Positions 1 through 6,415 of a stretch of 17,149 bases of DNA are shown in pieces; positions within the stretch are counted from its first letter, which is position 1, and each line of letters begins with the position of its first letter. The translations under genes and the position numbers were made by a program. Under the pieces are notes generated by a model, which searched no databases, had not been told where the DNA came from, and worked only from the letters and a program-made list of their open reading frames with translations. This stretch comes from Solobacterium sp. (GTDB lineage Bacteria > Bacillota_I > Bacilli_A > Erysipelotrichales > Erysipelotrichaceae): the NCBI GenBank assembly GCA_016280695.1, contig JAEEHG010000001.1:1-17149 (forward strand). Reading direction: 5' to 3'.

Positions 1-1
1 C

Positions 2-718
2 AATCCCAGCAAGTCCTGGCAGAATCTGTTCTTTCTGACAAAGCGCGCTTTCCGCCGGGCGGATTATGTGGTTTTTCAGTCGGAAGCTGTAAGGAATCTG
101 TTTGCGGAATCAGTACGCCGCAAAAGCTGCATCCTGAAAAACCCGGTCCTGATCCCGGGACCGGCGGAACAGCAGAGAACAAGGAAAATCGTCACCCTGG
201 GCAGGCTGACCGCGCAGAAGAACCACGCCCTGCTGATCAGGAGTTTTGCCCGTTTCCGGCAGTCGCATCCCGGTTATGAGCTGTACATCTACGGTGATGG
301 GGAACTGAAAGCACCGCTCCGGCAGCTGATCGATTCCCTCGGATTGTCTTCGTGTGTCTTCCTGGAAAGGAATGACCCGCAGGTGCATGATCAAATCCGT
401 GATGCGGAGATGTTTGTGCTGTCCAGTGATTATGAAGGCCTTTCGAATGCCCTGCTGGAATGCATGGCCATGGGCATTGCCTGTGTTTCAACTGCCTGCG
501 AGGGATCCGTTGATGTGATCCGGTCCGGTGAAAACGGCCTGCTGGTGCCCCTGCATGATGAAGCGGCCCTGGCCGCGGCCATGGGCAGCCTTGCGGATGA
601 ACCGGAGCTGCGCAGACGGCTGGAAAACCGGGCATATGAAGATATGAAAGCATACGATAAGGCCATTGTGACAAAAGACTGGGAAATGGTGATTCGGAAG
701 GGGATTGCAAAGAGATGA
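2..718 (+). CDS. GT4-family glycosyltransferase, C-terminal part (5' end outside window)
   Basis: This is the C-terminal domain of a retaining GT-B glycosyltransferase, which would move a sugar from a nucleotide-sugar donor to an unknown acceptor in the cytoplasm. The frame is open from base 2, so the gene starts before the window; the GTG at 68 lies inside conserved sequence (ADYVVFQSEAV) and is not a real start. Visible GT4 features are the GRLTAQKNHALL loop, whose Arg and Lys contact the donor phosphates in the family, and the E-x7-E motif in DYEGLSNALLE, followed by CEGSVDVI and NGLLVP. The first visible residues align with about residue 730 of the next gene product, whose last third is clearly homologous. 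The stop overlaps the next start by 4 bp (ATGA), so the two are probably translationally coupled. Family assignment is firm; the substrate is unknown. Confidence 0.9.
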   Translation, partial: NPSKSWQNLFFLTKRAFRRADYVVFQSEAVRNLFAESVRRKSCILKNPVLIPGPAEQQRTRKIVTLGRLTAQKNHALLIRSFARFRQSHPGYELYIYGDGELKAPLRQLIDSLGLSSCVFLERNDPQVHDQIRDAEMFVLSSDYEGLSNALLECMAMGIACVSTACEGSVDVIRSGENGLLVPLHDEAALAAAMGSLADEPELRRRLENRAYEDMKAYDKAIVTKDWEMVIRKGIAKR

Positions 719-3615
719 ACAGACTGTCCTATGATGATCTGGCATGGACGCCGGCATGGCTGCAGCCTGACAGATATACAGAAGAAAACGGCCTGCAGAT
801 ACAGCTGAACACACAACAGGTTCCGGCGGGTGAAGTCTCTGTTGACAGGGAGCGGCGCCGTGCTGTTGTCAGCATGCCCCCCGGCCGAGGAAAGGTTTCC
901 GATGCCGGATATGATCAGGCGGCCTGCCTGGCTGCGGCTGTCCCGGCATGCGGACATCTGGCTTTCCGGGCTGCGGTTCGTATTCTCCGTTATCCTGATC
1001 CTGAGGAACAGAACGGCCAGGAAGCCCTGGGACTGTTCTTCCGGGATACATTGGCAGCGGACCCGCTGAACGGGTATCCGTATGCCAACATGGCGGCTGC
1101 CGGTGTCTGGCGTGGAAAACCCGGGGTTTTCGGCCGGGAGGGGATTATGCCGGGAGATATTGAACATGTCCGCTCCCTGGCATATGCCGAAGCATCTGCG
1201 GATGCTCAGCCCCTGACCGGGAAAAACCTGGCTGTATCGCTGGAAATGAACGGACCCTTCCTGGACTTCAGGATTACAGCGGAGGATGGCAGTACATTGC
1301 TCAGCCGCCGCGCTGAGGTTGACGCGGATATCTTTTCCGCCAGGGACAAAAAGAATATATATCTGGGGTTTCTGGCCGCACGGGGATGCGCGCTGCAGGT
1401 TGACCTGGATACGGTAGCGGTGGAATACGATGAAAAGCCGGATGTGAAGACGGCTATCCTGCATGCGGCCCCGTCCGGAAATCGGTCCGGGGACGGGACA
1501 GAAGCCTTCCCGCTGGATCTGCAGAGTGCCGTTGACCGGTGCCGTTCCGGGGACAGGATTGTTGCGCACGCCGGGCGGTACATCATGCGGGAGGATCTGG
1601 TCATTCCCGCCGGCAGCGGAAAAACAGGCATGTACAGAACCCTGGCGGCCGATGGCAGCGGCCCGGTGATCCTGGATTTCTGCGGCGGGGAACACGGCTT
1701 CCGTATTGAGGGAGACCGCTGGGAGATCAGCGGTATCACGGTGACCGGGGGCCGGGGTTTCATGATTCAGGGAAGCCATAACCGGATCCTTAACTGTCGG
1801 GCGGCTGCCAACCGGGAAACAGGCTTCCTGATCAGGCACCCTTCAATCAGCAGCCCGAAGGAACAGTGGCCCTCATACAATGAGCTTTCAGACTGTGTTT
1901 CCTGCTTGAATGAAGACAGATCACAGCAGCATGCGGACGGCTTTGCCTGCAAGATCGCCGCGGGGGAAGGAAACCGGCTGATCCGCTGCACGGCCTGGCT
2001 GAATTCGGACGATGGTTTTGACCTGTTTTCCAAGAACAGGGAAATCGGTTCTGTCCGGCTTGAGGAATGCCGCAGTTACCTGAACGGATATGTTCTGAAG
2101 GAGGGAAAACCTGCCGCTTCGAGAGGGAACGGCAATGGTTTTAAACTGGGCGGCAGCGGCCTTGCGGCTGATCATGAGGCGGAGGCGTGCACAGCAGCCG
2201 GCAACCGGGGCTTCGGCTTTACGAGCAATTCCAATCCGCATATGCGGCTGACGGCCTGCCATGCCGAAAACAACAGCCGGAACTATGTGTATTACTATAC
2301 CGGCCCGCAGGCGCAGGCGCTCCGTGTACAGGAAAACTGCACCGAGCGCAGTGATCCGGACTTTGACCCGGCTGCCTTTGCCCGGGATCATATCGTATTT
2401 GCAGAAGCGGATCCGCACCTGCCGGTCTGGCAGGAATATTCTTCTGCCCATCTGGAAAGGGCAGTGCGCGCGCTGCGGGAGCATGGCGTGGACAGCTGTT
2501 CTGAGCAGGCTCTGAGAAACATGGCAGAGCCCGTTGTCTCACTTCTCGAAACACTTGATGATGACCGGCCGCGCATATTGATCATGTGCTCTTCGCTGTA
2601 CGGGGGCGGGGCGGAACGGGTTGCCTGCCGTCTGGCGTGCGGCCTGTCTGAACACTGCCGGGTCATCATGTTGTACTACCTGGATAAAGGACAGACGTAT
2701 CCGCTTGTGCCGGCCGTAAATATCCTGCGGCTTCCGCGCTTTCCGGGCAACTATGAAGAAGCCGGCCGGCGCATGACAGCCTTTACCGGCTGGCTGAAGG
2801 AGATTCTCGGTATCAGGGTATCAATATCCTTCATGTTCATGATGAACAAATTGAACTCCCGTTCTGCCGGCAAAGCCGCGGCAATCTGTTCCGAACGGAA
2901 TAATCCGGCAAAAAGAGACCCGCTCCGTCTAGCCGAGATAGCCGGCTTCTATGAAGCTGCCGACCATGTCGTATTCCAGACGGAGACCGTGCGGAGCCTG
3001 TTTTCCGAAAAGGTCAGGGCGCACAGCAGCGTGATCCTCAATCCGGTCAGTGTCACCTGTGAACGTATCGGCGGCAGCCGCCGGATCGTCAATATAGGCC
3101 GGCTGATCCCGCAGAAGAACCAGGCGCTGCTGATCAGGGCTTTTGCCTTGTTCCACGCTGATCATCCGGAATATACATTATCCATTTACGGCGAAGGGGA
3201 GCTGGCGGAGGAACTGGCAAAGCTGGCGGAGGAGCTGGGCGTGGATGACTGCGTTCATTTTCACGGCCAGGTGCAGGATGTCCATGCCGCGGCGGCAGAT
3301 GCGGAGATGTTTGTCCTGTCAAGTGATTATGAAGGCCTGTCCAACGCGCTGCTGGAATGCATGATGATGGGATTTCCCTGCATATCCACCAGGTGCGAAG
3401 GCTCCGTTGATGTCATACAGACAAACAGGAACGGCATCCTGGTCGACATCGGGGATGAGGAACAGCTGCGCGAGGCGATGGCCTTGCTGGCGGATGATGC
3501 CGGCCTGCGCGAAGAGATCGGGCGACAGGCGAAACTGACTTCGCAGCAGTTCCGGACAGAAACCGTCCTCAGGCAGTGGGAACGGCTGATTGCCCGGCTG
3601 GCCGCTTCCGTCTGA
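715..3615 (+). CDS. Fusion protein: N-terminal beta-rich region, PL9-like beta-helix lyase domain and GT4 glycosyltransferase (966 aa)
   Basis: Residues 1-245 form a beta-rich region I cannot place, perhaps a jelly-roll like those before some lyases. Residues about 246-560 look like a PL9 polysaccharide lyase beta-helix: ADGFACK (Asp408), NSDDGFDLF (Asp432, Asp433, Asp436) and GNGNGFKLGG (Lys477). The aspartate spacing equals that of the calcium site of pectate lyase Pel9A (209, 233, 234, 237 as I recall), and Lys477 sits where its catalytic lysine would be. Residues about 619-960 are a GT4 glycosyltransferase: GGGAERV near 630, GRLIPQKN near 795-802, and E873-x7-E881. The reading frame is continuous through all parts. 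No signal peptide or membrane segment is visible, which is expected for a GT4 enzyme but odd for a lyase. The start uses a GAAGGGG site upstream and overlaps the previous stop. Likely role: synthesis or tailoring of a surface polysaccharide (inference). Confidence 0.85.
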   Translation: MNRLSYDDLAWTPAWLQPDRYTEENGLQIQLNTQQVPAGEVSVDRERRRAVVSMPPGRGKVSDAGYDQAACLAAAVPACGHLAFRAAVRILRYPDPEEQNGQEALGLFFRDTLAADPLNGYPYANMAAAGVWRGKPGVFGREGIMPGDIEHVRSLAYAEASADAQPLTGKNLAVSLEMNGPFLDFRITAEDGSTLLSRRAEVDADIFSARDKKNIYLGFLAARGCALQVDLDTVAVEYDEKPDVKTAILHAAPSGNRSGDGTEAFPLDLQSAVDRCRSGDRIVAHAGRYIMREDLVIPAGSGKTGMYRTLAADGSGPVILDFCGGEHGFRIEGDRWEISGITVTGGRGFMIQGSHNRILNCRAAANRETGFLIRHPSISSPKEQWPSYNELSDCVSCLNEDRSQQHADGFACKIAAGEGNRLIRCTAWLNSDDGFDLFSKNREIGSVRLEECRSYLNGYVLKEGKPAASRGNGNGFKLGGSGLAADHEAEACTAAGNRGFGFTSNSNPHMRLTACHAENNSRNYVYYYTGPQAQALRVQENCTERSDPDFDPAAFARDHIVFAEADPHLPVWQEYSSAHLERAVRALREHGVDSCSEQALRNMAEPVVSLLETLDDDRPRILIMCSSLYGGGAERVACRLACGLSEHCRVIMLYYLDKGQTYPLVPAVNILRLPRFPGNYEEAGRRMTAFTGWLKEILGIRVSISFMFMMNKLNSRSAGKAAAICSERNNPAKRDPLRLAEIAGFYEAADHVVFQTETVRSLFSEKVRAHSSVILNPVSVTCERIGGSRRIVNIGRLIPQKNQALLIRAFALFHADHPEYTLSIYGEGELAEELAKLAEELGVDDCVHFHGQVQDVHAAAADAEMFVLSSDYEGLSNALLECMMMGFPCISTRCEGSVDVIQTNRNGILVDIGDEEQLREAMALLADDAGLREEIGRQAKLTSQQFRTETVLRQWERLIARLAASV

Positions 3616-3705
3616 CACCCGCTGCCGCATGCAAAGATATCAATCATCTCCCGGCATATATCAGAAGGGGCATTGACAGCAGGTATCTGTTATTTCCGCG
3701 GGTTT

Positions 3706-3716
3706 TGTTATACAAT
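3706..3716 (+). promoter_or_regulatory. Probable extended -10 promoter for the small Cys-rich gene
   Basis: TGTTATACAAT contains a TG dinucleotide one base before TATACA, or alternatively the hexamer TACAAT. Transcription would begin near 3722, which puts the start codon at 3749 about 27 bases into the transcript. No -35 box lies at normal spacing. Confidence 0.45.
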
Positions 3717-3748
3717 GACAAATGTATATACAAAGGCAGGTAGAAACA

Positions 3749-4027
3749 ATGAGACATACAGGACAGATTGACAGCCCGTTTCTGAAGGAACAGCTTTCCG
3801 CTCTGGCAAGAGAAAAGGGCGGTTATGATGTTGCCCGCTTTTCCGCAAAGGAAATCGAAGAACTGATCAACAGACAGCCGGATCCGGATGTGGAATGGGT
3901 CATCCATTGCAAAGACTGTGTCAGAAGAGACAGTGACAATGTGTGCTGCTGGTGGAATATTCATATCCGTGACATCAAGAATTACTGCATGTACGGAAAA
4001 GATCACGGCGATCCGAACGTAAAATAA
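3749..4027 (+). CDS. Small Cys-rich hypothetical protein (possible zinc-binding, phage-like)
   Basis: This is a 92-residue soluble protein of unknown function. The ATG at 3749 is preferred over the in-frame ATG at 3722 because it has an AGGCAGG ribosome binding site at the right distance, while 3722 coincides with the predicted transcription start. The N-terminal half is charged and probably helical (SAKEIEELINRQP). The C-terminal half holds HCKDC, then CCWW and a final YCMYG, five cysteines in all. The order CKDC ... C ... (F/Y)C-x-YG recalls small proteins common in Firmicutes prophages and their relatives, thought to bind a metal, but no phage genes surround it here. It is a single-gene unit with its own promoter and a terminator that overlaps its stop codon. 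The gene is likely real; its function is not known. Confidence 0.7.
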   Translation: MRHTGQIDSPFLKEQLSALAREKGGYDVARFSAKEIEELINRQPDPDVEWVIHCKDCVRRDSDNVCCWWNIHIRDIKNYCMYGKDHGDPNVK

Positions 4028-4050
4028 TGACCCGGCGAGGGTCATTTTTC
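4026..4050. terminator. Rho-independent terminator, probably bidirectional
   Basis: AATGACCC pairs perfectly with GGGTCATT (8 bp, loop GGCGA), followed by a T run. The left arm starts inside the TAA stop of the small Cys-rich gene. Read on the minus strand, the hairpin is followed by ATTATTTT, so it can also end the TetR transcript converging from the right. Confidence 0.85.
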
Positions 4051-4093
4051 ATGTGATGACAGAGCAGGCGATGCCTGTTTTCTTTTGCCGTGC

Positions 4094-4660
4094 TCAGCCG
4101 CGGAGACTCTCGCTGCGGATCAGGGCTTCCCGTATGGTGCCGTTCATCAGCTGGCCGATATGCCGGATGACTTTTTCCGCGTCATCGGTCATGCCGTTTT
4201 CGAGCCATTGTTCCACCAGTTCCGTAAGGGCACACTGATAGAACAGGGTCAGCAGTTCAACATCAGCCGGCTGCGGTTTCAGGCCCTGTCCGACTGACAG
4301 GATATACTGCCGCATGATGATGCCGGTGCTTTCAAACAGGTAGCCGTGAAGAAGATTCTGCTGGCTGGAATGATAAAGGTTGCCGATGGCCTCCGGGTTC
4401 TGAAGTATAACCTGAAGGGAATATAAAAACCAGTCTTCCCAGGCATGGGAATCGCTGCAGTAATCGACGGTTTTTTTAAGTTCACTGTTCAGAATATCCC
4501 TGAGCAGGTCATAGATGTCCTGATAGTAATAATAGAAAGTATTCCGATTAATCCGGCAGTTCTGGACAATGGAAGATACTGTGATTTTGTTAAGAGGTTT
4601 ATGGCTGAGCTGATTCAGGAATTCGTCCTGAATGGCTTTTCGTGTGTATTGGTTCGCCAT
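4094..4660 (-). CDS. TetR/AcrR-family transcriptional regulator
   Basis: This 188-residue protein has the size and layout of a TetR repressor: an N-terminal DNA-binding domain (residues about 1-55) and a helical ligand-binding domain. The helix-turn-helix is seen in KITVSSIVQNCRINRNTFYYYYQD, whose end matches the family pattern of a recognition helix running into F-Y-x-Y-(F/Y). The C-terminal domain is of the type seen in DhaS-like regulators and does not reveal a ligand. The start at 4660 has a strong AAGGAGG site (4670-4676). The gene is divergent from the AbgB-like amidohydrolase with a 203-base gap, the usual arrangement for a TetR repressor controlling its neighbour and itself, so a substrate or product of that enzyme is the likely inducer (inference). 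Family assignment is secure; the target is not shown. Confidence 0.88.
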   Translation of the reverse strand: MANQYTRKAIQDEFLNQLSHKPLNKITVSSIVQNCRINRNTFYYYYQDIYDLLRDILNSELKKTVDYCSDSHAWEDWFLYSLQVILQNPEAIGNLYHSSQQNLLHGYLFESTGIIMRQYILSVGQGLKPQPADVELLTLFYQCALTELVEQWLENGMTDDAEKVIRHIGQLMNGTIREALIRSESLRG

Positions 4661-4863
4661 AGGAACAGTCCTCCTTATTCATTATACGTTATTAGATTTG
4701 AGCTCTTTCATAAGGTTTCATATGCCTGCCATAAATTATTTTTTGCTCTGAGGCGAAGAAAAACAGAAGATTTTATATATCCTGCAACATGCGCAGACGC
4801 AAAAGACGGGATATTTTTCTGATGAAAAGCGAATACAATAAAAGAAATGGAGGATCAGCAAAT
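4661..4863. promoter_or_regulatory. Divergent control region between the tetR-type gene and the abgB-like gene
   Basis: This AT-rich gap must hold both promoters. Visible elements are a direct repeat TTTCATA at 4706-4712 and 4716-4722, exactly one helical turn apart, and an ATATCC/GGATAT inverted repeat enclosing TGCGCAGACGCA around 4777-4814. TATAAT-like boxes at 4681-4686 (minus) and TACAAT at 4834-4839 (plus) sit very close to the ribosome binding sites, so they are doubtful. I cannot name the operator. Confidence 0.35.
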
Positions 4864-6306
4864 ATGGATAAAAACACCTATGCCGGCTATATTGAAGAGA
4901 ACCGGAAAATCTTTACGGATGTTTCGGATCAGATCTGGGAATATGCCGAGCTTTCGGTCAAGGAACATCGGTCTGCGGCCCTGTATGTAAAGGTGCTGAA
5001 AGACCTGGGCTTTACCGTGACCGCCCCGTTTGACAATATTGAAACAGCCTTTATCGGAACATTCGGCAGCGGCCGCCCGGTGATCGGCATCCTGGCAGAA
5101 TACGATGCCCTGTCGGGCCTGTCGCAGAAGGGCGGCTCGGCAGTCCGTGAGGAGTTGGTGAAGAACGGCAGCGGGCACGGCTGCGGCCACAACATGCTGG
5201 GGGCCGGGTCATTGGCGGCGGCGTACGGCATCAAGCGCTATCTGGAAGACCATCCGGGCCAGGGCACGGTGATATTCTACGGCTGTCCGGGTGAGGAAGG
5301 CGGTGCCGCGAAGGCATTCTTTGCGCGGGACCAGGTGTTCCGCGGTACGGATGTCTGCCTGACCTGGCATCCGGGCACCGAGAATGAGGTTGTCAGCGGG
5401 ACCTGCAATTCCTGCATTCAGACCGAATACTGGTTCAAGGGTATTGCCAGTCATGCGGCCGGGGCGCCGGAGCGGGGCCGTTCAGCCCTGGATGCGGTGC
5501 AGCTGATGAACATGGGCGTGGAATTCATGCGGGAACATATCCCTGACAATGACCGGATCCACTACGCGATCACGGATACCGGCGGACCTTCGCCGAATGT
5601 TGTGCAGCCCCATGCCCGGGTACTGTACATGGTGCGTTCCACCTGGGTGAAGAATGCGCTGAAACTGCAGGAACGGCTGGATAAGATTGCCGTGGCAGCG
5701 TCCATGATGACCGAGACGGAGCTGACCAGGGTATTCATTGACGGCTGCTCGAATACGGTACCGAACAAAGTCCTTGAGGAACTCCTGTATGATAACTTCA
5801 AGGCTGTGCCGCTGCCGGAATATACCGAAGAGGAATGGGCTTACGCAAGGGATCTGTACGCTTCCATCGAGATGAAGAGCGACAGCCTGCCGGGCATCAA
5901 TGAAGCGTCTTCGCCGGAGACGATTGCCTATGTGCGGGAGCATTCCGCAAACGGCACGAGGGTCATCAATGACTTCCTGGTGCCGTATGAACACAATGAA
6001 CTGCAGAGCAAGGGCTCAACCGATGTCGGGGATGTCAGCTGGTGCGTGCCGACGGCGCAGATCCACACCGCCTGCTTTGTCGCAAGAAGCCCGGGCCACA
6101 GCTGGCAGAACGTCTCCTGCGGGCGGACGGAAATCGGCCACAAGGGGCTGATCCTGGCCGGCAAGGTGCTGTGCGGGGCGGCCATTGACCTGTATGAACA
6201 TCCGGAGCTGATCGAAGCTGCGAAGAGCGAGCATGCCGAACGGGTAAAGGACGGGTTCCTGAGCCCGGTGCCGGCAGATGCGGTGCTGCGGCCGCTGGAA
6301 GATTGA
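4864..6306 (+). CDS. abgB: M20-family amidohydrolase, AbgB-like (p-aminobenzoyl-glutamate hydrolase subunit B type)
   Basis: This is a cytoplasmic metal-dependent amidohydrolase of 480 residues; E. coli AbgB, as I recall, is 481. AbgB works with AbgA to cut p-aminobenzoyl-glutamate, a folate breakdown product, into p-aminobenzoate and glutamate. Metal-site motifs in order: AEYDALSG (Asp81), GHGCGHN (Cys107, His109), PGEEGG (Glu144, Glu145), WHPG (His169) and SPGHSWQ (His412). The dimerisation domain lies between about 185 and 320. The ATG at 4864 is chosen over 4789 because GGAGG at 4849-4853 precedes it and homologous sequence starts there. No abgA or abgT partner is visible, so the enzyme may act alone on another N-acyl amino acid; the symbol marks similarity rather than proven substrate. 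It is divergent from a TetR gene and ends at a clear terminator. Confidence 0.85.
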   Translation: MDKNTYAGYIEENRKIFTDVSDQIWEYAELSVKEHRSAALYVKVLKDLGFTVTAPFDNIETAFIGTFGSGRPVIGILAEYDALSGLSQKGGSAVREELVKNGSGHGCGHNMLGAGSLAAAYGIKRYLEDHPGQGTVIFYGCPGEEGGAAKAFFARDQVFRGTDVCLTWHPGTENEVVSGTCNSCIQTEYWFKGIASHAAGAPERGRSALDAVQLMNMGVEFMREHIPDNDRIHYAITDTGGPSPNVVQPHARVLYMVRSTWVKNALKLQERLDKIAVAASMMTETELTRVFIDGCSNTVPNKVLEELLYDNFKAVPLPEYTEEEWAYARDLYASIEMKSDSLPGINEASSPETIAYVREHSANGTRVINDFLVPYEHNELQSKGSTDVGDVSWCVPTAQIHTACFVARSPGHSWQNVSCGRTEIGHKGLILAGKVLCGAAIDLYEHPELIEAAKSEHAERVKDGFLSPVPADAVLRPLED

Positions 6307-6320
6307 CGGGACAAATTCAT

Positions 6321-6350
6321 GAAAGGATGCGGAAATGCGTCCTTTCTTTT
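6321..6350 (+). terminator. Rho-independent terminator after the abgB-like gene
   Basis: GAAAGGATGC pairs with GCGTCCTTTC (10 bp with one G-U pair, loop GGAAAT), followed by TTTT. It lies 14 bases after the stop and only 14 bases before the next -10 box. Confidence 0.85.
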
Positions 6351-6364
6351 ATCCGGATTCATAG

Positions 6365-6370
6365 TACAAT
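6365..6370 (+). promoter_or_regulatory. Candidate -10 box of the feo gene
   Basis: TACAAT lies 45 bases before the feo start, with transcription expected near 6377. No good -35 is present because the previous terminator occupies that position. The same TACAAT hexamer precedes the Nudix gene. Confidence 0.4.
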
Positions 6371-6382
6371 ACTGTTTGTATC

Positions 6383-6399
6383 GTCTAACATTGTTAGGC
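6383..6399. promoter_or_regulatory. Palindromic candidate operator in the feo leader
   Basis: CTAAC-ATT-GTTAG is a perfect inverted repeat, extending to GTCTAAC/GTTAGGC with one mismatch. It lies just downstream of the predicted transcription start and before the GGAG ribosome binding site (6404-6407), where a bound repressor would block transcription. Iron regulators of the Fur or DtxR class usually control feo genes. The TTAGG half-site recalls DtxR-type boxes, but the arm orientation differs, so the regulator is unknown. Confidence 0.45.
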
Positions 6400-6415
6400 A
6401 CATGGAGATATAAAC

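Noticed and set aside
430..1839. Minus-strand open frame of 469 codons opposite the two glycosyltransferase genes
   Set aside because: It crosses the overlap of two real genes and shows no recognisable domain or ribosome binding site.
3673..3678. Perfect TTGACA -35 box upstream of the small Cys-rich gene
   Set aside because: It lies 30-32 bases from the nearest -10 sequence and nothing like a -10 sits 17 bases downstream, so it is probably chance.
3722..3748. Earlier in-frame ATG for the small Cys-rich protein
   Set aside because: It coincides with the predicted transcription start and lacks a ribosome binding site; the ATG at 3749 has one.
4681..4686. Consensus TATAAT on the minus strand before the TetR gene
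   Set aside because: Transcription would start inside the AAGGAGG ribosome binding site of the same gene.
4834..4839. TACAAT box before the abgB-like gene
   Set aside because: Transcription would start at about the ribosome binding site, leaving almost no leader; kept only as a doubtful element of the control region.
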